Source: Bradyrhizobium sp.
Lineage (GTDB): Bacteria; Pseudomonadota; Alphaproteobacteria; Rhizobiales; Xanthobacteraceae
Assembly: GCF_022844465.1 (NCBI RefSeq)
Contig: NZ_JALHLP010000005.1
Span: forward strand, 124,001 to 188,000
Direction of reading: 5' to 3'
DNA length: 64,000 bases
The translations under genes were made by a program, and so were the position numbers. Under the pieces are notes generated by a model, which was not told where the DNA came from, ran no database searches, and worked only from the letters and a program-made list of their open reading frames with translations. This document shows positions 49,271-58,326 of the stretch, in pieces. Within the stretch, counting starts at the first letter, position 1. Every line of letters begins with the position of its first letter.

Positions 49271-51958
49271 TCACCCGCTTGTCTGCGCCAACGGTGCGGC
49301 GGGCGGGGCTGCGCGCCGGCGGAACAGAATTTTCTGGTACAGCCAGCCGATCGCCACCAGCACCAGGCCAAGGCCCATGAATGACAGCGCGCGGTAAACG
49401 CCGGTCAGCGCCGACATGTCGATCAGGAAGGCCTTCAGGATCGTCAGCGCGATGACAACAGCGGATGCCAGCCGCGCGCGCTGCGAGTTGAAGACGATGC
49501 CGATACCGAGCAGTGCCACGCCGAATGCGAGCCAGGCGATCGAATAGGTGTACTGCTCAGCGCCGGTGGTCGGCCCGACCGACAAGAACGGGCCGTGATA
49601 GATTCGCCGGACTTCAAACGTGACGTAAGCAAGCGCGAGAACGAGCGCTGCCGCCGCGATCGTGTTGGCGTAGCCGACCGGACGCCGGCCGGCAACGGCA
49701 TAGGACAGCAGCAGCGCGAGCACTGCGGGCAGGGCGTAGCCGAGCAGCAACAGATTGACGACCGCGCCGCCGACGTCGATGTACCAGAGAATCGGGTTTT
49801 CCAGCAGCATCAGCCCGAACACAGCCGTGAGGCCTGCGAAGGCCGTGAGCAGGATCGCGCCGATGTTGTGAATGACGCTGCCGGTGCGCACGCGTAGCCG
49901 CTCCAGTCCGATCGCCATCGCCAGCGCCATGCAGACCTGCAGCGCGATTTCGGTGAGCCCGGCGCTCGCGCGGTAGACGTCGCCCTGATTGACGGCGTGG
50001 CGGATTTGCATGAACGCCAGCAGCACCGTGAACAGGATCGCCGCCGCTTCCACCGTTCGCAACGGTGCGTCATCGCCGCCGCGGCGCAGGAAGACGCTGC
50101 CGGCCCAGAACGCGAGCGCCGGAATGCCGTAGCCCCACAATAGCCAGTTGAAGATCGGGGTGGCGCCGACCGCCTGGCCAACGATGCGCGGCTCGTAACC
50201 GATCCGCAGCACCACGATGCCGGCCAGGATGGCGGCGAGCGAGCGCAGGAACGGGATCGGCCGCTGCGTCGAAATCCAGGCGGTGCCCGCCGAGATCAGC
50301 GCCAGCGCGATCGACAGCCAGCCTTTCTCCAGCGCGAAGGTCAGCGCCAGCGCGAGCGCGGCCAGCGCGCCGGTCGCAAACAGCGCGATCGAGGCCTGCA
50401 ATCCTGGACGATCGTCGCGCCTGGAAAGGCTCTCGGTCGCGGCGGCATAGGCTGCGGCCAGCAAGACCGCGAGAATGGCAAATGGGATCGAGCGGTCGAG
50501 ATGCGCGATGCGGGCGTAAAGCGCCACCAGCAGCGCCAGCGGCGTGAACACCCCCGCGGCCGACCAGATCACCGGAATGACCGCTCCGACCGAACGGCTT
50601 TGCGCCATGAACCCGGCGACTCCAAATCCTGCCGCGAAGATCGCGGCCGATATCAGATGCAGCGACACCGATCCGTCGGTCGCGCCGGGTCCGATTCCCG
50701 GCAGCGGACCGCCGGGCAGCACCAGCACCTCCGGATTGGCGCGAACCGCCCACTCGGCGAATACCACGAACACCAATGCAGCGGCAGCGCCGACCGCGCC
50801 GGTGGCGGCGTCGCTGCGCCAGCCGACAGCCAGGATGCCCGCTACCAGCAGGCCAAACACGACCATCGCGGTATCGTTGTGAAAGCTGGTCAGCACGATC
50901 AAGGTTGCGCCGAACAGGTAGGCCGCGAGCGAGCCGGACGAGATCGGCTCGACCTCGCCTTCGACCGCGGGCGGCCCGAACATGAATCCGCAGACCACGA
51001 GCAGCGCGGCGAGGGCGAAGCCGGCGAAGACGTGGAAGGCGTGCGGGGCGACCATCGACGGTCCGCATTGCAGGCAAGGGAACGTCCACAACAACGCAAA
51101 GGCGATGGTGGTGACCGCGAGCCAGCGCCACAGCCGGACCCGCGCCAGGCCGAAGGCCGCCGCGGTGACGATGGCGAGATAGATATAGAGCGCCCAATAG
51201 TCCGGTTTGTCGGACGAGACCAGAACAGGCGTCACAAAGGCGCCGACGATGCCGAGACCGGCGAGCGTCGGCCCGTGCAGCAGCGCCGCGGCAAGCGTCC
51301 CCAGCGCGACCAGCCCGAGCAGGATGAACGCGCTGGCCGGCGCCAGAAAGCCGTACAGCGCGTAGGCGGCAAAGACCGTCGCGAACGCGACCGCTGTTCC
51401 CGCGGCGGTGAGAATGGCGGGGATGTTGGCGACAGGCAGCGCTTCGATGGCCGAGATGCTTTCCTTGCGGCGGGTCCATTCGCCGGCGGCAAGCAGCGTC
51501 AGGGCGAACAGGCCCCCCAGCGCCGTGCGGATCTCGTTGCTGAGCAGGTTTGCCTCGATCGAGTAGCGAACCATGAAGAATCCGCCGAGCGCCAGCGTCA
51601 GCCCGCCGATCCACACCACCCAGCGCGTGCCGACGGTCTCTTCGAAGCCGCGATCGGGTGGCGGCAGCGGAGGCGGGCCGGCGGCGGCTGGCGCGGCCGT
51701 ATGGGGAGCCGCAGCCGGTGCGATAGACCCAACGTCCGCAATGATAGGCGGTGGCTCTTGCTGGGCCGCGGCCGAAGCCGGTGGCTGTGTTGGCGTGAAC
51801 GCTTGCCGCGGCGGGAGCGGCGGCGGCGTGGCCGTCGTCGTCCCGATCGCTTCCAGCCGCGCTTGCAGCGCCGCAACCTGGTTTATCGCCTTTCGCGCGA
51901 AAATGAGGGCGGCGATCGCGATCGCCAGCGCCAGGAAAGCGAACTCAGAATCGAACAT
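49271..51958 (-). CDS. DUF2339 large polytopic membrane protein
   Basis: 895 residues from ATG 51958, which has GGAGG at proper spacing. The frame extends upstream without family support. A short N-terminal helix (about 3-20) and coiled segment (ARKAINQVAALQARLEAIG) are followed by a proline-rich linker (about 45-100). About 25 hydrophobic helices then run from residue ~115 to the end, starting VGTRWVVWIGGLTLALGGFF, the DUF2339 signature. The family is a giant membrane protein of unknown role, proposed to act at the cell surface. There is no neighbour of related function. Confidence 0.92.
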   Translation of the reverse strand: MFDSEFAFLALAIAIAALIFARKAINQVAALQARLEAIGTTTATPPPLPPRQAFTPTQPPASAAAQQEPPPIIADVGSIAPAAAPHTAAPAAAGPPPLPPPDRGFEETVGTRWVVWIGGLTLALGGFFMVRYSIEANLLSNEIRTALGGLFALTLLAAGEWTRRKESISAIEALPVANIPAILTAAGTAVAFATVFAAYALYGFLAPASAFILLGLVALGTLAAALLHGPTLAGLGIVGAFVTPVLVSSDKPDYWALYIYLAIVTAAAFGLARVRLWRWLAVTTIAFALLWTFPCLQCGPSMVAPHAFHVFAGFALAALLVVCGFMFGPPAVEGEVEPISSGSLAAYLFGATLIVLTSFHNDTAMVVFGLLVAGILAVGWRSDAATGAVGAAAALVFVVFAEWAVRANPEVLVLPGGPLPGIGPGATDGSVSLHLISAAIFAAGFGVAGFMAQSRSVGAVIPVIWSAAGVFTPLALLVALYARIAHLDRSIPFAILAVLLAAAYAAATESLSRRDDRPGLQASIALFATGALAALALALTFALEKGWLSIALALISAGTAWISTQRPIPFLRSLAAILAGIVVLRIGYEPRIVGQAVGATPIFNWLLWGYGIPALAFWAGSVFLRRGGDDAPLRTVEAAAILFTVLLAFMQIRHAVNQGDVYRASAGLTEIALQVCMALAMAIGLERLRVRTGSVIHNIGAILLTAFAGLTAVFGLMLLENPILWYIDVGGAVVNLLLLGYALPAVLALLLSYAVAGRRPVGYANTIAAAALVLALAYVTFEVRRIYHGPFLSVGPTTGAEQYTYSIAWLAFGVALLGIGIVFNSQRARLASAVVIALTILKAFLIDMSALTGVYRALSFMGLGLVLVAIGWLYQKILFRRRAAPPAAPLAQTSG

Positions 51959-52141
51959 AAGGCCTCCAGGTGGGCACGTCAGACCGTTAACCCGCCACGT
52001 CAAACGGCCCGGTTGCAATCCAGTGAGTGCGGCTTCTCCCGCCAAAAGTTCAAATTGGCGCCTGGCATGATCCGGAGAGTCGGGAGGCATCAGTCTGAAA
52101 AATCAGGCTCGATCAACAAGTCAAAGTGCACTGATCACGCT

Positions 52142-52648
52142 TTAGTCGAGATCAAGGCGGAACGGCCGGCCTTCGACGGTCATGCTGCCCGGCCCCATCT
52201 CGTCGAGCGCACGCAGCATCCGGCCTTCTCGTCCCAACGCCTTGTCGGCGAGGCTGACGATCAGCCGATTTGGCGCAGCGATCGGGGAACGGTCGCGAAT
52301 TTGGCGCGCAATCTCGCTCTCGTCGCGGTGCGGATTGAGCGCGCAGGCGGCGGCAAAGGCGCTCGCCGTGGAGCGGCTGATGCCGGCATAGCAATGCACC
52401 ACCATCGGGGCGCGGCGGTCCCAGCTTCGAACGAAATTCAGTACCTTCTCGATATGCTGATCGGAAGGCGCGAGAAATCCATCCATGTGCTCGGTGATGT
52501 CGTCCATCGACACCCGCAGATGGTTCGCCTCCAGCACCGTTGCCGGCCGCTGCACCTGGTCGACATTGGCCATCACGGTGAGGATGTGGCTGGCGCCGGT
52601 GGCTTTGACGGTTTCTGGAAGTGCAGCAAGCGAACAGATGTGAAGCAT
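52142..52648 (-). CDS. Protein-tyrosine-phosphatase-like protein
   Basis: 168 residues from ATG 52648 with GAGGGA upstream. The signature VVHCYAGISRSTASAFAAAC carries the HCxxGxxRS loop with the catalytic cysteine and phosphate-binding arginine, near residue 90. An earlier MDDITEHMDG could supply the general acid aspartate. It resembles dual-specificity/Tyr phosphatases often annotated near lipid or stress functions. The substrate is unknown. No kinase is nearby. Confidence 0.85.
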   Translation of the reverse strand: MLHICSLAALPETVKATGASHILTVMANVDQVQRPATVLEANHLRVSMDDITEHMDGFLAPSDQHIEKVLNFVRSWDRRAPMVVHCYAGISRSTASAFAAACALNPHRDESEIARQIRDRSPIAAPNRLIVSLADKALGREGRMLRALDEMGPGSMTVEGRPFRLDLD

Positions 52649-52713
52649 GGCGATCCCTCGAAGCATTCCCCGGAGGGGTGTCCTTTGGCTGCGGATAATA
52701 GGCGGTTGCCCCT

Positions 52714-52804
52714 GGGGTAGGCAAAGCGGAAAGCATGCCCGTCCCCGTTAACGATGCCCGGATTTGGCAAGGCGCGGCGTCAAAAGCGCCTTCGCTACCC
52801 TACG
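52714..52804. repeat. Degenerate relative of repeat family C
   Basis: GGGGTAGGCAAAGCG at the left and CGCTACCCTACG at the right resemble the ends of the copy at 16133-16239 with mismatches. It lies in the gap between the HD-domain gene and the phosphatase gene. Confidence 0.45.
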
Positions 52805-52811
52805 TCACCGA

Positions 52812-53429
52812 TCAAGCGAACAACAGGTTGAATCGCGTCAAGAACCTCTTCTCCGCCTTGGCCGCCGTCCATGGCGTCAGATAATCGCGCATTGCTGCTT
52901 CGGGCAGTCCGGGGTCTTTGCCGAACAGGCGCCTCGCCTCGGCTTGCGAAAAGCCGGCAAGATGCGTGGCTTCGAGGTAGGCCGCGCCGTGGTCGGCGGC
53001 CTTGATCGCATCGGTGATTTGATCCGCCAGAACCGGCGGCAGGCCGAAGCGACGATGGATCGCCGCGAGCAGGCGTTTTTCCACCACCTTGTAGTCGCCG
53101 CCGAGCACCGCCTTGAACGGCGAGATCATGTCGCCGATGACGTATTCCGGCGCGTCGTGCAGCAGCGCCGCCAGCCGGAAGCGGAGGTCGACGCGCGGTA
53201 TCTGCTCGCGCATCACGGCTTCGACCAGCAGCGTATGCTGCGCCACCGAGAAAACATGAGCGCCGGAGGTTTGTCCGTTCCAGCGCGCGACGCGGGCCAG
53301 CCCGTGGGCAATGTCGGCGATCTCGATATCGAGCGGCGAGGGGTCCAGCAGGTCGAGCCGCCGTCCCGAAAGCATCCGCTGCCAGGCGCGGGGTGAGCTA
53401 CCGGTGGCGGGGGACTTTCCGGCCGTCAT
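52812..53429 (-). CDS. HD-domain phosphohydrolase (YfbR-like)
   Basis: 205 residues from ATG 53429, which overlaps the tag stop (ATGA). HVFSVAQHTLLVEAVMREQI and FRLAALLHDAPEYVIGDMIS carry the HD motif (LLHDAPE) and an upstream metal-binding histidine (SVAQH). A downstream D (DAIKAADHGAAYLEATHLAG) completes the metal site. HD proteins of this YfbR-like type dephosphorylate nucleoside 5'-monophosphates. Coupling to tag and ygfZ makes a three-gene operon; the reason for the grouping is unknown. Confidence 0.9.
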   Translation of the reverse strand: MTAGKSPATGSSPRAWQRMLSGRRLDLLDPSPLDIEIADIAHGLARVARWNGQTSGAHVFSVAQHTLLVEAVMREQIPRVDLRFRLAALLHDAPEYVIGDMISPFKAVLGGDYKVVEKRLLAAIHRRFGLPPVLADQITDAIKAADHGAAYLEATHLAGFSQAEARRLFGKDPGLPEAAMRDYLTPWTAAKAEKRFLTRFNLLFA

Positions 53430-54052
53430 TTGACCTTGAGCCGGGGCTTGCGATGCTGGCCGCTGCAGGTCTCGTGGCAGAAGCATGTAACGAGATGGTC
53501 GTTGACCATGCCGGTGGCCTGCATGAAGGCGTAGACGATGGTTGGGCCTACAAACTTGAACCCGCGCGCGCCGAGCTCCTCGGAAATCCGGATCGAGAGC
53601 GGTGTCGAGCCGGGAACGGTGGCGGCGGTTTTGAATTTGTTAACGATTGGCCTGCCGTCGACAAAGTCCCAGAGGAAGCCAGAGAAGCCAGGGCCTTCCT
53701 CCATGATCTTCAGATAGGACTTCGCGCTGTTGACGGCGCCTTCGATCTTGGCGCGGTTACGCACGATGCCGGCGTCGTTCATCAGCGCGTGAACTTTCCT
53801 GGCGTCGTAGCGCGCGATCTTCTCCGGCTGGAAGTCGTCGAAGGCTTTGCGGAAATTCTCGCGCTTGCGCAGGATCGTGATCCAGGACAGTCCGGCCTGA
53901 AAGCCGTCGAGGATCAGCTTCTCGTACAACGCGCGGTCGTCATATTCCGGCACGCCCCATTCGGTGTCGTGGTAGGCCACATAGAACGGGTCTTCGCCCG
54001 GCCAGGGGCAGCGCAGCTTGCCATCGGCGTGCAGGCGCGCGGATCGGCTCAT
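53426..54052 (-). CDS. tag: DNA-3-methyladenine glycosylase I
   Basis: 208 residues. RCPWPGEDPFYVAYHDTEWG, then LILDGFQAGLSWITILRKRE and VGPTIVYAFMQATGMVNDHL are the Tag hallmarks. The zinc ligands are a Cys near the N-terminus (RCPW), a His (YHDTEW) and a C-terminal H-x3-C type cluster (DHLVTCFCHETC). It removes 3-methyladenine from alkylated DNA. The start overlaps the ygfZ stop by four bases, so it is translationally coupled. Confidence 0.96.
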   Translation of the reverse strand: MSRSARLHADGKLRCPWPGEDPFYVAYHDTEWGVPEYDDRALYEKLILDGFQAGLSWITILRKRENFRKAFDDFQPEKIARYDARKVHALMNDAGIVRNRAKIEGAVNSAKSYLKIMEEGPGFSGFLWDFVDGRPIVNKFKTAATVPGSTPLSIRISEELGARGFKFVGPTIVYAFMQATGMVNDHLVTCFCHETCSGQHRKPRLKVK

Positions 54053-54933
54053 GCGACGGTCTGTTTCGGCACGGGACGAACGTCGTTCGGATCGGCCAGG
54101 TGCAGGGCGAGGCCGCCAGCGGTCAGGGCGAGGCCGGCGTCGAGGGCGTCGGCGACGCGATCGACCCGGACCAGCGCCAGCCCTTGGCCACCGGCGGTCG
54201 AGCCCATCGTGCCCACCGGCTTGTCGCCGGCGAGAATCGGGATGCCGGTTTCGGGCGAGAAGTCGTCGAGGATCACCCGCACGATTCGGGTCCGCGCCGT
54301 GCCGCGATGCTGCATCCGCGACACCACTTCCTGACCGACATAGCAGCCCTTGTCGAAATCGACGCCGTTCAGACGGTCCATATTGGTCTCGTGCGGAAAG
54401 GCGTCGCTGTACATGAAATCGAGGCCGCCGCGCGGCACCCCGCAGGCGATGCGATGGGCCTCATACGCCTCGCCATCCATGAGGTCGGCGCCGATCAGGT
54501 CGGCCACCTCCTGCTTGCGGTCTACCGGCGAGAGGAGCATGCGCCAGCCCAGCGCCTGATGGCGCGGGTCGGCATACGCCAGGCCCGGCCTCGTGGCCGG
54601 CTCGCCGCCCCATGCCGCCAGCACGCCCATGCTGTCGGAGATGTTCTCGACCGCGACCTTGGCGCGCAGCTTGTAAAAGCCGAGCTTGTCGGCAAGGCCC
54701 TGCGCCAGCGCGCGGGGCGCATCGATCAGGAAGTCGCCGTCCTGGCCGGCCGGGGCTTCGAATATCAGGAAGTCGGCGGTGATCTTGCCCTGCGGCGTCA
54801 AGAGCGCGCCGAACCGGGCAAGTCCGGGCTGCAGCAGCGTGATATCTGTGGTGACGAGGCCATTGAGGAAGGTGCGGGCATCCTCGCCGCTGACCCTGAC
54901 CACGCCCCGGTCTGGAAGAAACGCTGCTTTCAT
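54049..54933 (-). CDS. ygfZ: YgfZ/GcvT-domain tetrahydrofolate-binding protein
   Basis: 294 residues. The signature KGCYVGQEVVSRMQHRGTAR is near residue 185, where the cysteine is the conserved YgfZ Cys. GvT-type strands VRVSGEDARTFLNGLVTTDI and LTPQGKITADFLIFEA occur at the N-terminus. YgfZ supports the repair or assembly of some 4Fe-4S enzymes using folate. It is first in the ygfZ-tag-HD operon. A dihydroorotase-like gene is divergent across 151 bp. Confidence 0.94.
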   Translation of the reverse strand: MKAAFLPDRGVVRVSGEDARTFLNGLVTTDITLLQPGLARFGALLTPQGKITADFLIFEAPAGQDGDFLIDAPRALAQGLADKLGFYKLRAKVAVENISDSMGVLAAWGGEPATRPGLAYADPRHQALGWRMLLSPVDRKQEVADLIGADLMDGEAYEAHRIACGVPRGGLDFMYSDAFPHETNMDRLNGVDFDKGCYVGQEVVSRMQHRGTARTRIVRVILDDFSPETGIPILAGDKPVGTMGSTAGGQGLALVRVDRVADALDAGLALTAGGLALHLADPNDVRPVPKQTVA

Positions 54934-55084
54934 TCGCTGAAATGGCCTCTCTTGCCGGCTAGGGTTGTCGACGCCCGTTCAAGTTCTTGGAAAAACGCAG
55001 GCGCCGGATATCACATCGCAACGTAAGGCGCTAAGGTGCTGTCAACAAGGCCCTAAAGCCAGCGCGCAGGACGATGAACTCCCG

Positions 55085-56419
55085 ATGAATCAGCGATTTG
55101 ATACCATTCTGAAATCCGGCACCGTGGTCAATCAGGACGGCGAGGGCGTTCGGGACGTCGGCATTTCCAATGGCCGGATCGCCGCGATCGGTGGGCTCGG
55201 ACAGGCTGCCGCCGGCGAGACGATCGACTGCAAGGGCCTGCACATCCTGCCCGGCGTGATGGATACGCAGGTGCATTTCCGCGAGCCGGGCCTGACTCAC
55301 AAGGAAGACCTCGAAACAGGGTCGCGCGGTGCTGTCATGGGCGGGGTGACCGCGGTGTTCGAAATGCCCAACACCGATCCGCTGACCGTCACCGAACGCG
55401 ACTTCACAGACAAGGTGAACCGCGCCCGCCACCGCATGCATTGCGACTTCGCATTCTTCATCGGCGGCACCCGTGAGAACGTGCAGGATCTGCCGGAGCT
55501 TGAGCGGGCACATGGCTGCGCCGGGGTGAAGGTGTTCGTCGGGTCTTCGACCGGCGCATTGCTGGTCGAGGACGACGAGAGCCTGCGGCGCATTTTCCAG
55601 GTGATCCGCCGTCGTGCCGCCTTTCACGCCGAGGACGAATACCGCCTCAACGATCGCAAGCCGCTCCGCGTCGAAGGCGATCCGCGCTCGCACCCGGTCT
55701 GGCGCGACGTCACCGCGGCGCTGCTGGCCACCCAGCGGCTGGTCAAGCTCGCCCACGAGACCGGCAAGCGCATTCACGTTCTGCATATTTCGACTAAGGA
55801 GGAGATCGATTTCCTCAGCGACCACAAGGACGTGGCCTCCTGCGAGGCGACGCCGCATCATCTGACGCTGGTCGCCCCCGAATGCTACGAGCGGCTCGGC
55901 ACCCGCGCGCAGATGAACCCGCCGGTGCGTTCGGCCGATCATCGCGACGGTATCTGGCGCGGCATCGAGCAGGGCATCATCGACGTGCTCGGCTCCGACC
56001 ACGCCCCGCATACCCTGGAGGAAAAGGCGAAAATCTACCCGGCGTCGCCCTCGGGCATGACCGGGGTGCAGACGCTGGTGCCGGTGATGCTGGATCACGT
56101 CAATGCCGGGCGGCTGTCGCTTTCGCGCCTGGTCGACCTCACCAGCGCCGGCCCCGCGCGGCTGTTCAACATCGCCTGCAAGGGGCGCATCGCGGCCGGC
56201 TATGACGCCGATCTCACCATCGTCGACCTGAAGCGCTCGGAGACCATCACCAACAAATGGATCGCCTCGCGCGCCGGCTGGACGCCCTATGACGGCGTCC
56301 GGGTCACCGGCTGGCCGGTCGGCACGTTCGTTCGCGGCCAGCGCGTGATGTGGCAGGGCGAGGTGACAACGCCGTCGACCGGCGAGCCGGTGCGGTTTCT
56401 GGAGACGCTGAAGGGGTAG
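55085..56419 (+). CDS. Dihydroorotase-like amidohydrolase (QxH variant)
   Basis: 444 residues from ATG 55085. The binuclear metal core is recognisable: DTQVHFREPG (about residue 61), VKVFVGSSTG (a candidate carboxylated lysine), FHAEDEYRL, HVLHISTKEE and VLGSDHAPHT. In the class, the first motif is usually D-x-H-x-H; here the first His is Q. EMPNTDPLT and TPHHLTLVAPECYERLGTRA follow the class I dihydroorotase pattern. It may be a true dihydroorotase subgroup or a related amidohydrolase. No other pyr genes lie next to it. Confidence 0.88.
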   Translation: MNQRFDTILKSGTVVNQDGEGVRDVGISNGRIAAIGGLGQAAAGETIDCKGLHILPGVMDTQVHFREPGLTHKEDLETGSRGAVMGGVTAVFEMPNTDPLTVTERDFTDKVNRARHRMHCDFAFFIGGTRENVQDLPELERAHGCAGVKVFVGSSTGALLVEDDESLRRIFQVIRRRAAFHAEDEYRLNDRKPLRVEGDPRSHPVWRDVTAALLATQRLVKLAHETGKRIHVLHISTKEEIDFLSDHKDVASCEATPHHLTLVAPECYERLGTRAQMNPPVRSADHRDGIWRGIEQGIIDVLGSDHAPHTLEEKAKIYPASPSGMTGVQTLVPVMLDHVNAGRLSLSRLVDLTSAGPARLFNIACKGRIAAGYDADLTIVDLKRSETITNKWIASRAGWTPYDGVRVTGWPVGTFVRGQRVMWQGEVTTPSTGEPVRFLETLKG

Positions 56420-56701
56420 CTACTGCCTGGCCAGCGACAGCGAAAACTCGCCGTTGCGCAGGCGGGCCGGGAGGCCTTCGGCGAATTTCGCCACCGCATC
56501 CTCGCCATAGGTCGACACCAGTTCGGCGAGCGCCGTGAACAGGCTTGCCTGCGCGAGACAGTCGCCGTCAACGCCGTCGTGCCGCGCCTCCGCCCAGGCC
56601 TCGTTGAGGTAGCCGAGTGCGGCCTGCTTCTGTTCGTGGTCGGCAAGCGGCTGGCGGGCGATCGAAATGGCGGCTGGGTGGCGCATGAAACTCGACAACA
56701 T
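56420..56701 (-). CDS. Conserved hypothetical protein
   Basis: 93 residues from ATG 56701; the frame extends upstream by 13 residues with poor support. LSSFMRHPAAISIARQPLAD, EQKQAALGYLNEAWAEARHD and GDCLAQASLFTALAELVSTY are helical, and the tail FAEGLPARLRNGEFSLSLAR ends it. No membrane segment or known domain is visible. It is convergent with the dihydroorotase-like gene, with no gap. I do not recognise it. Confidence 0.6.
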   Translation of the reverse strand: MLSSFMRHPAAISIARQPLADHEQKQAALGYLNEAWAEARHDGVDGDCLAQASLFTALAELVSTYGEDAVAKFAEGLPARLRNGEFSLSLARQ

Positions 56702-56836
56702 TTGCGCGCGATCCAGGGCGGATCGCGTCGAACGCGGCAAGCTCTAGCACGCGTCAGGGTTTCGCAAAGACCACATCTTTAAGAAAGGTTAACGGCGGCG
56801 CCGATATGGCGGCAGCCGCCCCCAATTGTGCAAACT

Positions 56837-57475
56837 TCAGGAGATGCAACTCAGGATAGCTCTCGGCGTCGCGCAGACATGGCGCGCGCCGGCTTCCAGC
56901 AACTCCTCGCGGCTGCCGTAGCCGTACAGCACGCCAATGCCCTTCATGCCGTTGTTTCTTGCGCCGACCATGTCGTGGCTGCGGTCGCCGACCATCAGGG
57001 TCTTGGACGGATCGACCGCGGTCTCCTTCAACGCGTATTGCAGCAGATCCGACTTGTCCGCGCGGGTGCCGTCGAGCTCGGCGCCGAACACGCGTTCGAA
57101 GTGGTCGCGCAGGCCGAAATGGTCGATGATGCGATCGGCGAACACGAGCGCCTTGCTGGTGGCGACAAACAGCCGGTGGCCGGAGGCGCGTAGCGCTGTG
57201 AGCACCTCGTCGATGCCGTCGTAGACGGCGTTCTCATACAGCCCGACGTCGGAAAACCGTTCGCGGTAGAGCGACACGGCGCGATCCGCCGAATGTTCGC
57301 CCCCGAGCAGTCGCACGAAGCTCGTGCGCAGCGGCGGCCCGATGCACCAGGTCAGTTCGTCGTCGGTCGGAATCGCAGGGTGATCAAGCCGTTGCAGCGC
57401 GTACTGGATCGACTTTGTGATGCCGGGCTTGGGGTCCGTCAGGGTGCCGTCCAGGTCGAAGAAAATCGCGTCCAT
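56837..57475 (-). CDS. HAD-superfamily hydrolase (phosphoglycolate-phosphatase-like)
   Basis: 212 residues. Motif I DAIFFDLDGTLTDPKPGITK, motif II around LFVATSKALVFADRIIDHFG and motif III/IV in KTLMVGDRSHDMVGARNNGM are complete. The cap domain (about 20-85) is of the alpha-helical type used by Gph and related phosphatases. The substrate is probably a small phosphate ester. It overlaps no neighbour and starts 3 bp after the stop of the TIGR02301 gene, so the two are likely co-transcribed. Confidence 0.93.
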   Translation of the reverse strand: MDAIFFDLDGTLTDPKPGITKSIQYALQRLDHPAIPTDDELTWCIGPPLRTSFVRLLGGEHSADRAVSLYRERFSDVGLYENAVYDGIDEVLTALRASGHRLFVATSKALVFADRIIDHFGLRDHFERVFGAELDGTRADKSDLLQYALKETAVDPSKTLMVGDRSHDMVGARNNGMKGIGVLYGYGSREELLEAGARHVCATPRAILSCIS

Positions 57476-57478
57476 GGC

Positions 57479-57856
57479 TCAGTTCGCGTAGCGCGCGGTG
57501 AGGTCGCGCGAGATCCTGGAGCCTTCCTCGATGTATCGGCGAATGGCGACGGAGGCGGCGGGCGTGCAGGTCCGGTAGGTCTGCTGGAAGCCGTTATAAC
57601 CACGGTTGAAGCCGGCGACCATGCGGGCGCGGCGGTCGCCGGAGGGGGTTTCGGCGTCGATCAGCGCCTGCATCTCGTTGCGCCATTTCGCCCCCTCATT
57701 GGCGCCGCAGATGCCCCTGAGATAGTGCAGCGTGCCGAGGATTTCGGCCAGCCGCTGCAGGTCACCGTCGAACGGCGCGGCGGCGTCCTGGGCCCGCGCC
57801 GGGGCCAGATGGCATGCCGAGATGAGGAGGAGGGCGGCGAGGGCGTGCTTGAGCAT
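57479..57856 (-). CDS. TIGR02301-family exported protein
   Basis: 125 residues. The signal peptide (about 1-22) is LKHALAALLLISACHLAPAR. The mature domain has QRLAEILGTLHYLRGICGAN, EGAKWRNEMQALIDAETPSG and RYIEEGSRISRDL, with two cysteines (ICG and TCTP) likely to pair. It is a small periplasmic helical domain conserved in Rhizobiales, of unknown function. It is followed by a HAD hydrolase after 3 bp. Confidence 0.88.
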   Translation of the reverse strand: MLKHALAALLLISACHLAPARAQDAAAPFDGDLQRLAEILGTLHYLRGICGANEGAKWRNEMQALIDAETPSGDRRARMVAGFNRGYNGFQQTYRTCTPAASVAIRRYIEEGSRISRDLTARYAN

Positions 57857-57917
57857 TTGGCCCGATATGCCTCCTCAATGCGCCCGAGGCAAGGCGTGCG
57901 GCGCCGGATTGAGCCGC

Positions 57918-58322
57918 CTAGACCAGCTTGCGGGCGGTTGCGATGACCTCCGCCAGGCCGCCGGTGACCTTGAGATCGCCGATCGCATCCGGCGCCAGCC
58001 ATTTGAAGTCGTCGTGCTCGTCGTTGAGAACCGGCTCCCCCGCGGTCCAGCGCGCGGCGAACGACATGATGACATAATGCCCGCCGCCGCCTGCCGGCAG
58101 CACCTCGCGCCAGCCGGCCAGGCCCACAATGGCGATTCGCAAACCGGTTTCCTCGTCGACTTCGCGGTGGAGCGCCGCGTGCAGCGATTCGCCGAATTCG
58201 ACCCGGCCGCCGGGGAATGAGTAGAGACCGAGGCCCGGCGCGCGGGCGCGGCGAACCAGCAGGATGTTGCCGTCGCGAAAGATCGCGCCGCTGATGGCGA
58301 GCTGAGGGCGATCGGGCGTCAT
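57918..58322 (-). CDS. NUDIX hydrolase
   Basis: 134 residues from ATG 58322; an ATG 51 bases upstream is in frame but overlaps the next gene. The NUDIX box (Gly-x5-Glu-x7-REVDEETGL) begins at GGRVEFGES and binds Mg2+. The surrounding ILLVRRARAPGLGLYSFPGG is the usual N-terminal strand. It hydrolyses a nucleoside diphosphate linked to some group X; the substrate is unknown. The upstream gene on the same strand ends 4 bp before its start. Confidence 0.92.
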   Translation of the reverse strand: MTPDRPQLAISGAIFRDGNILLVRRARAPGLGLYSFPGGRVEFGESLHAALHREVDEETGLRIAIVGLAGWREVLPAGGGGHYVIMSFAARWTAGEPVLNDEHDDFKWLAPDAIGDLKVTGGLAEVIATARKLV

Positions 58323-58326
58323 GCGG

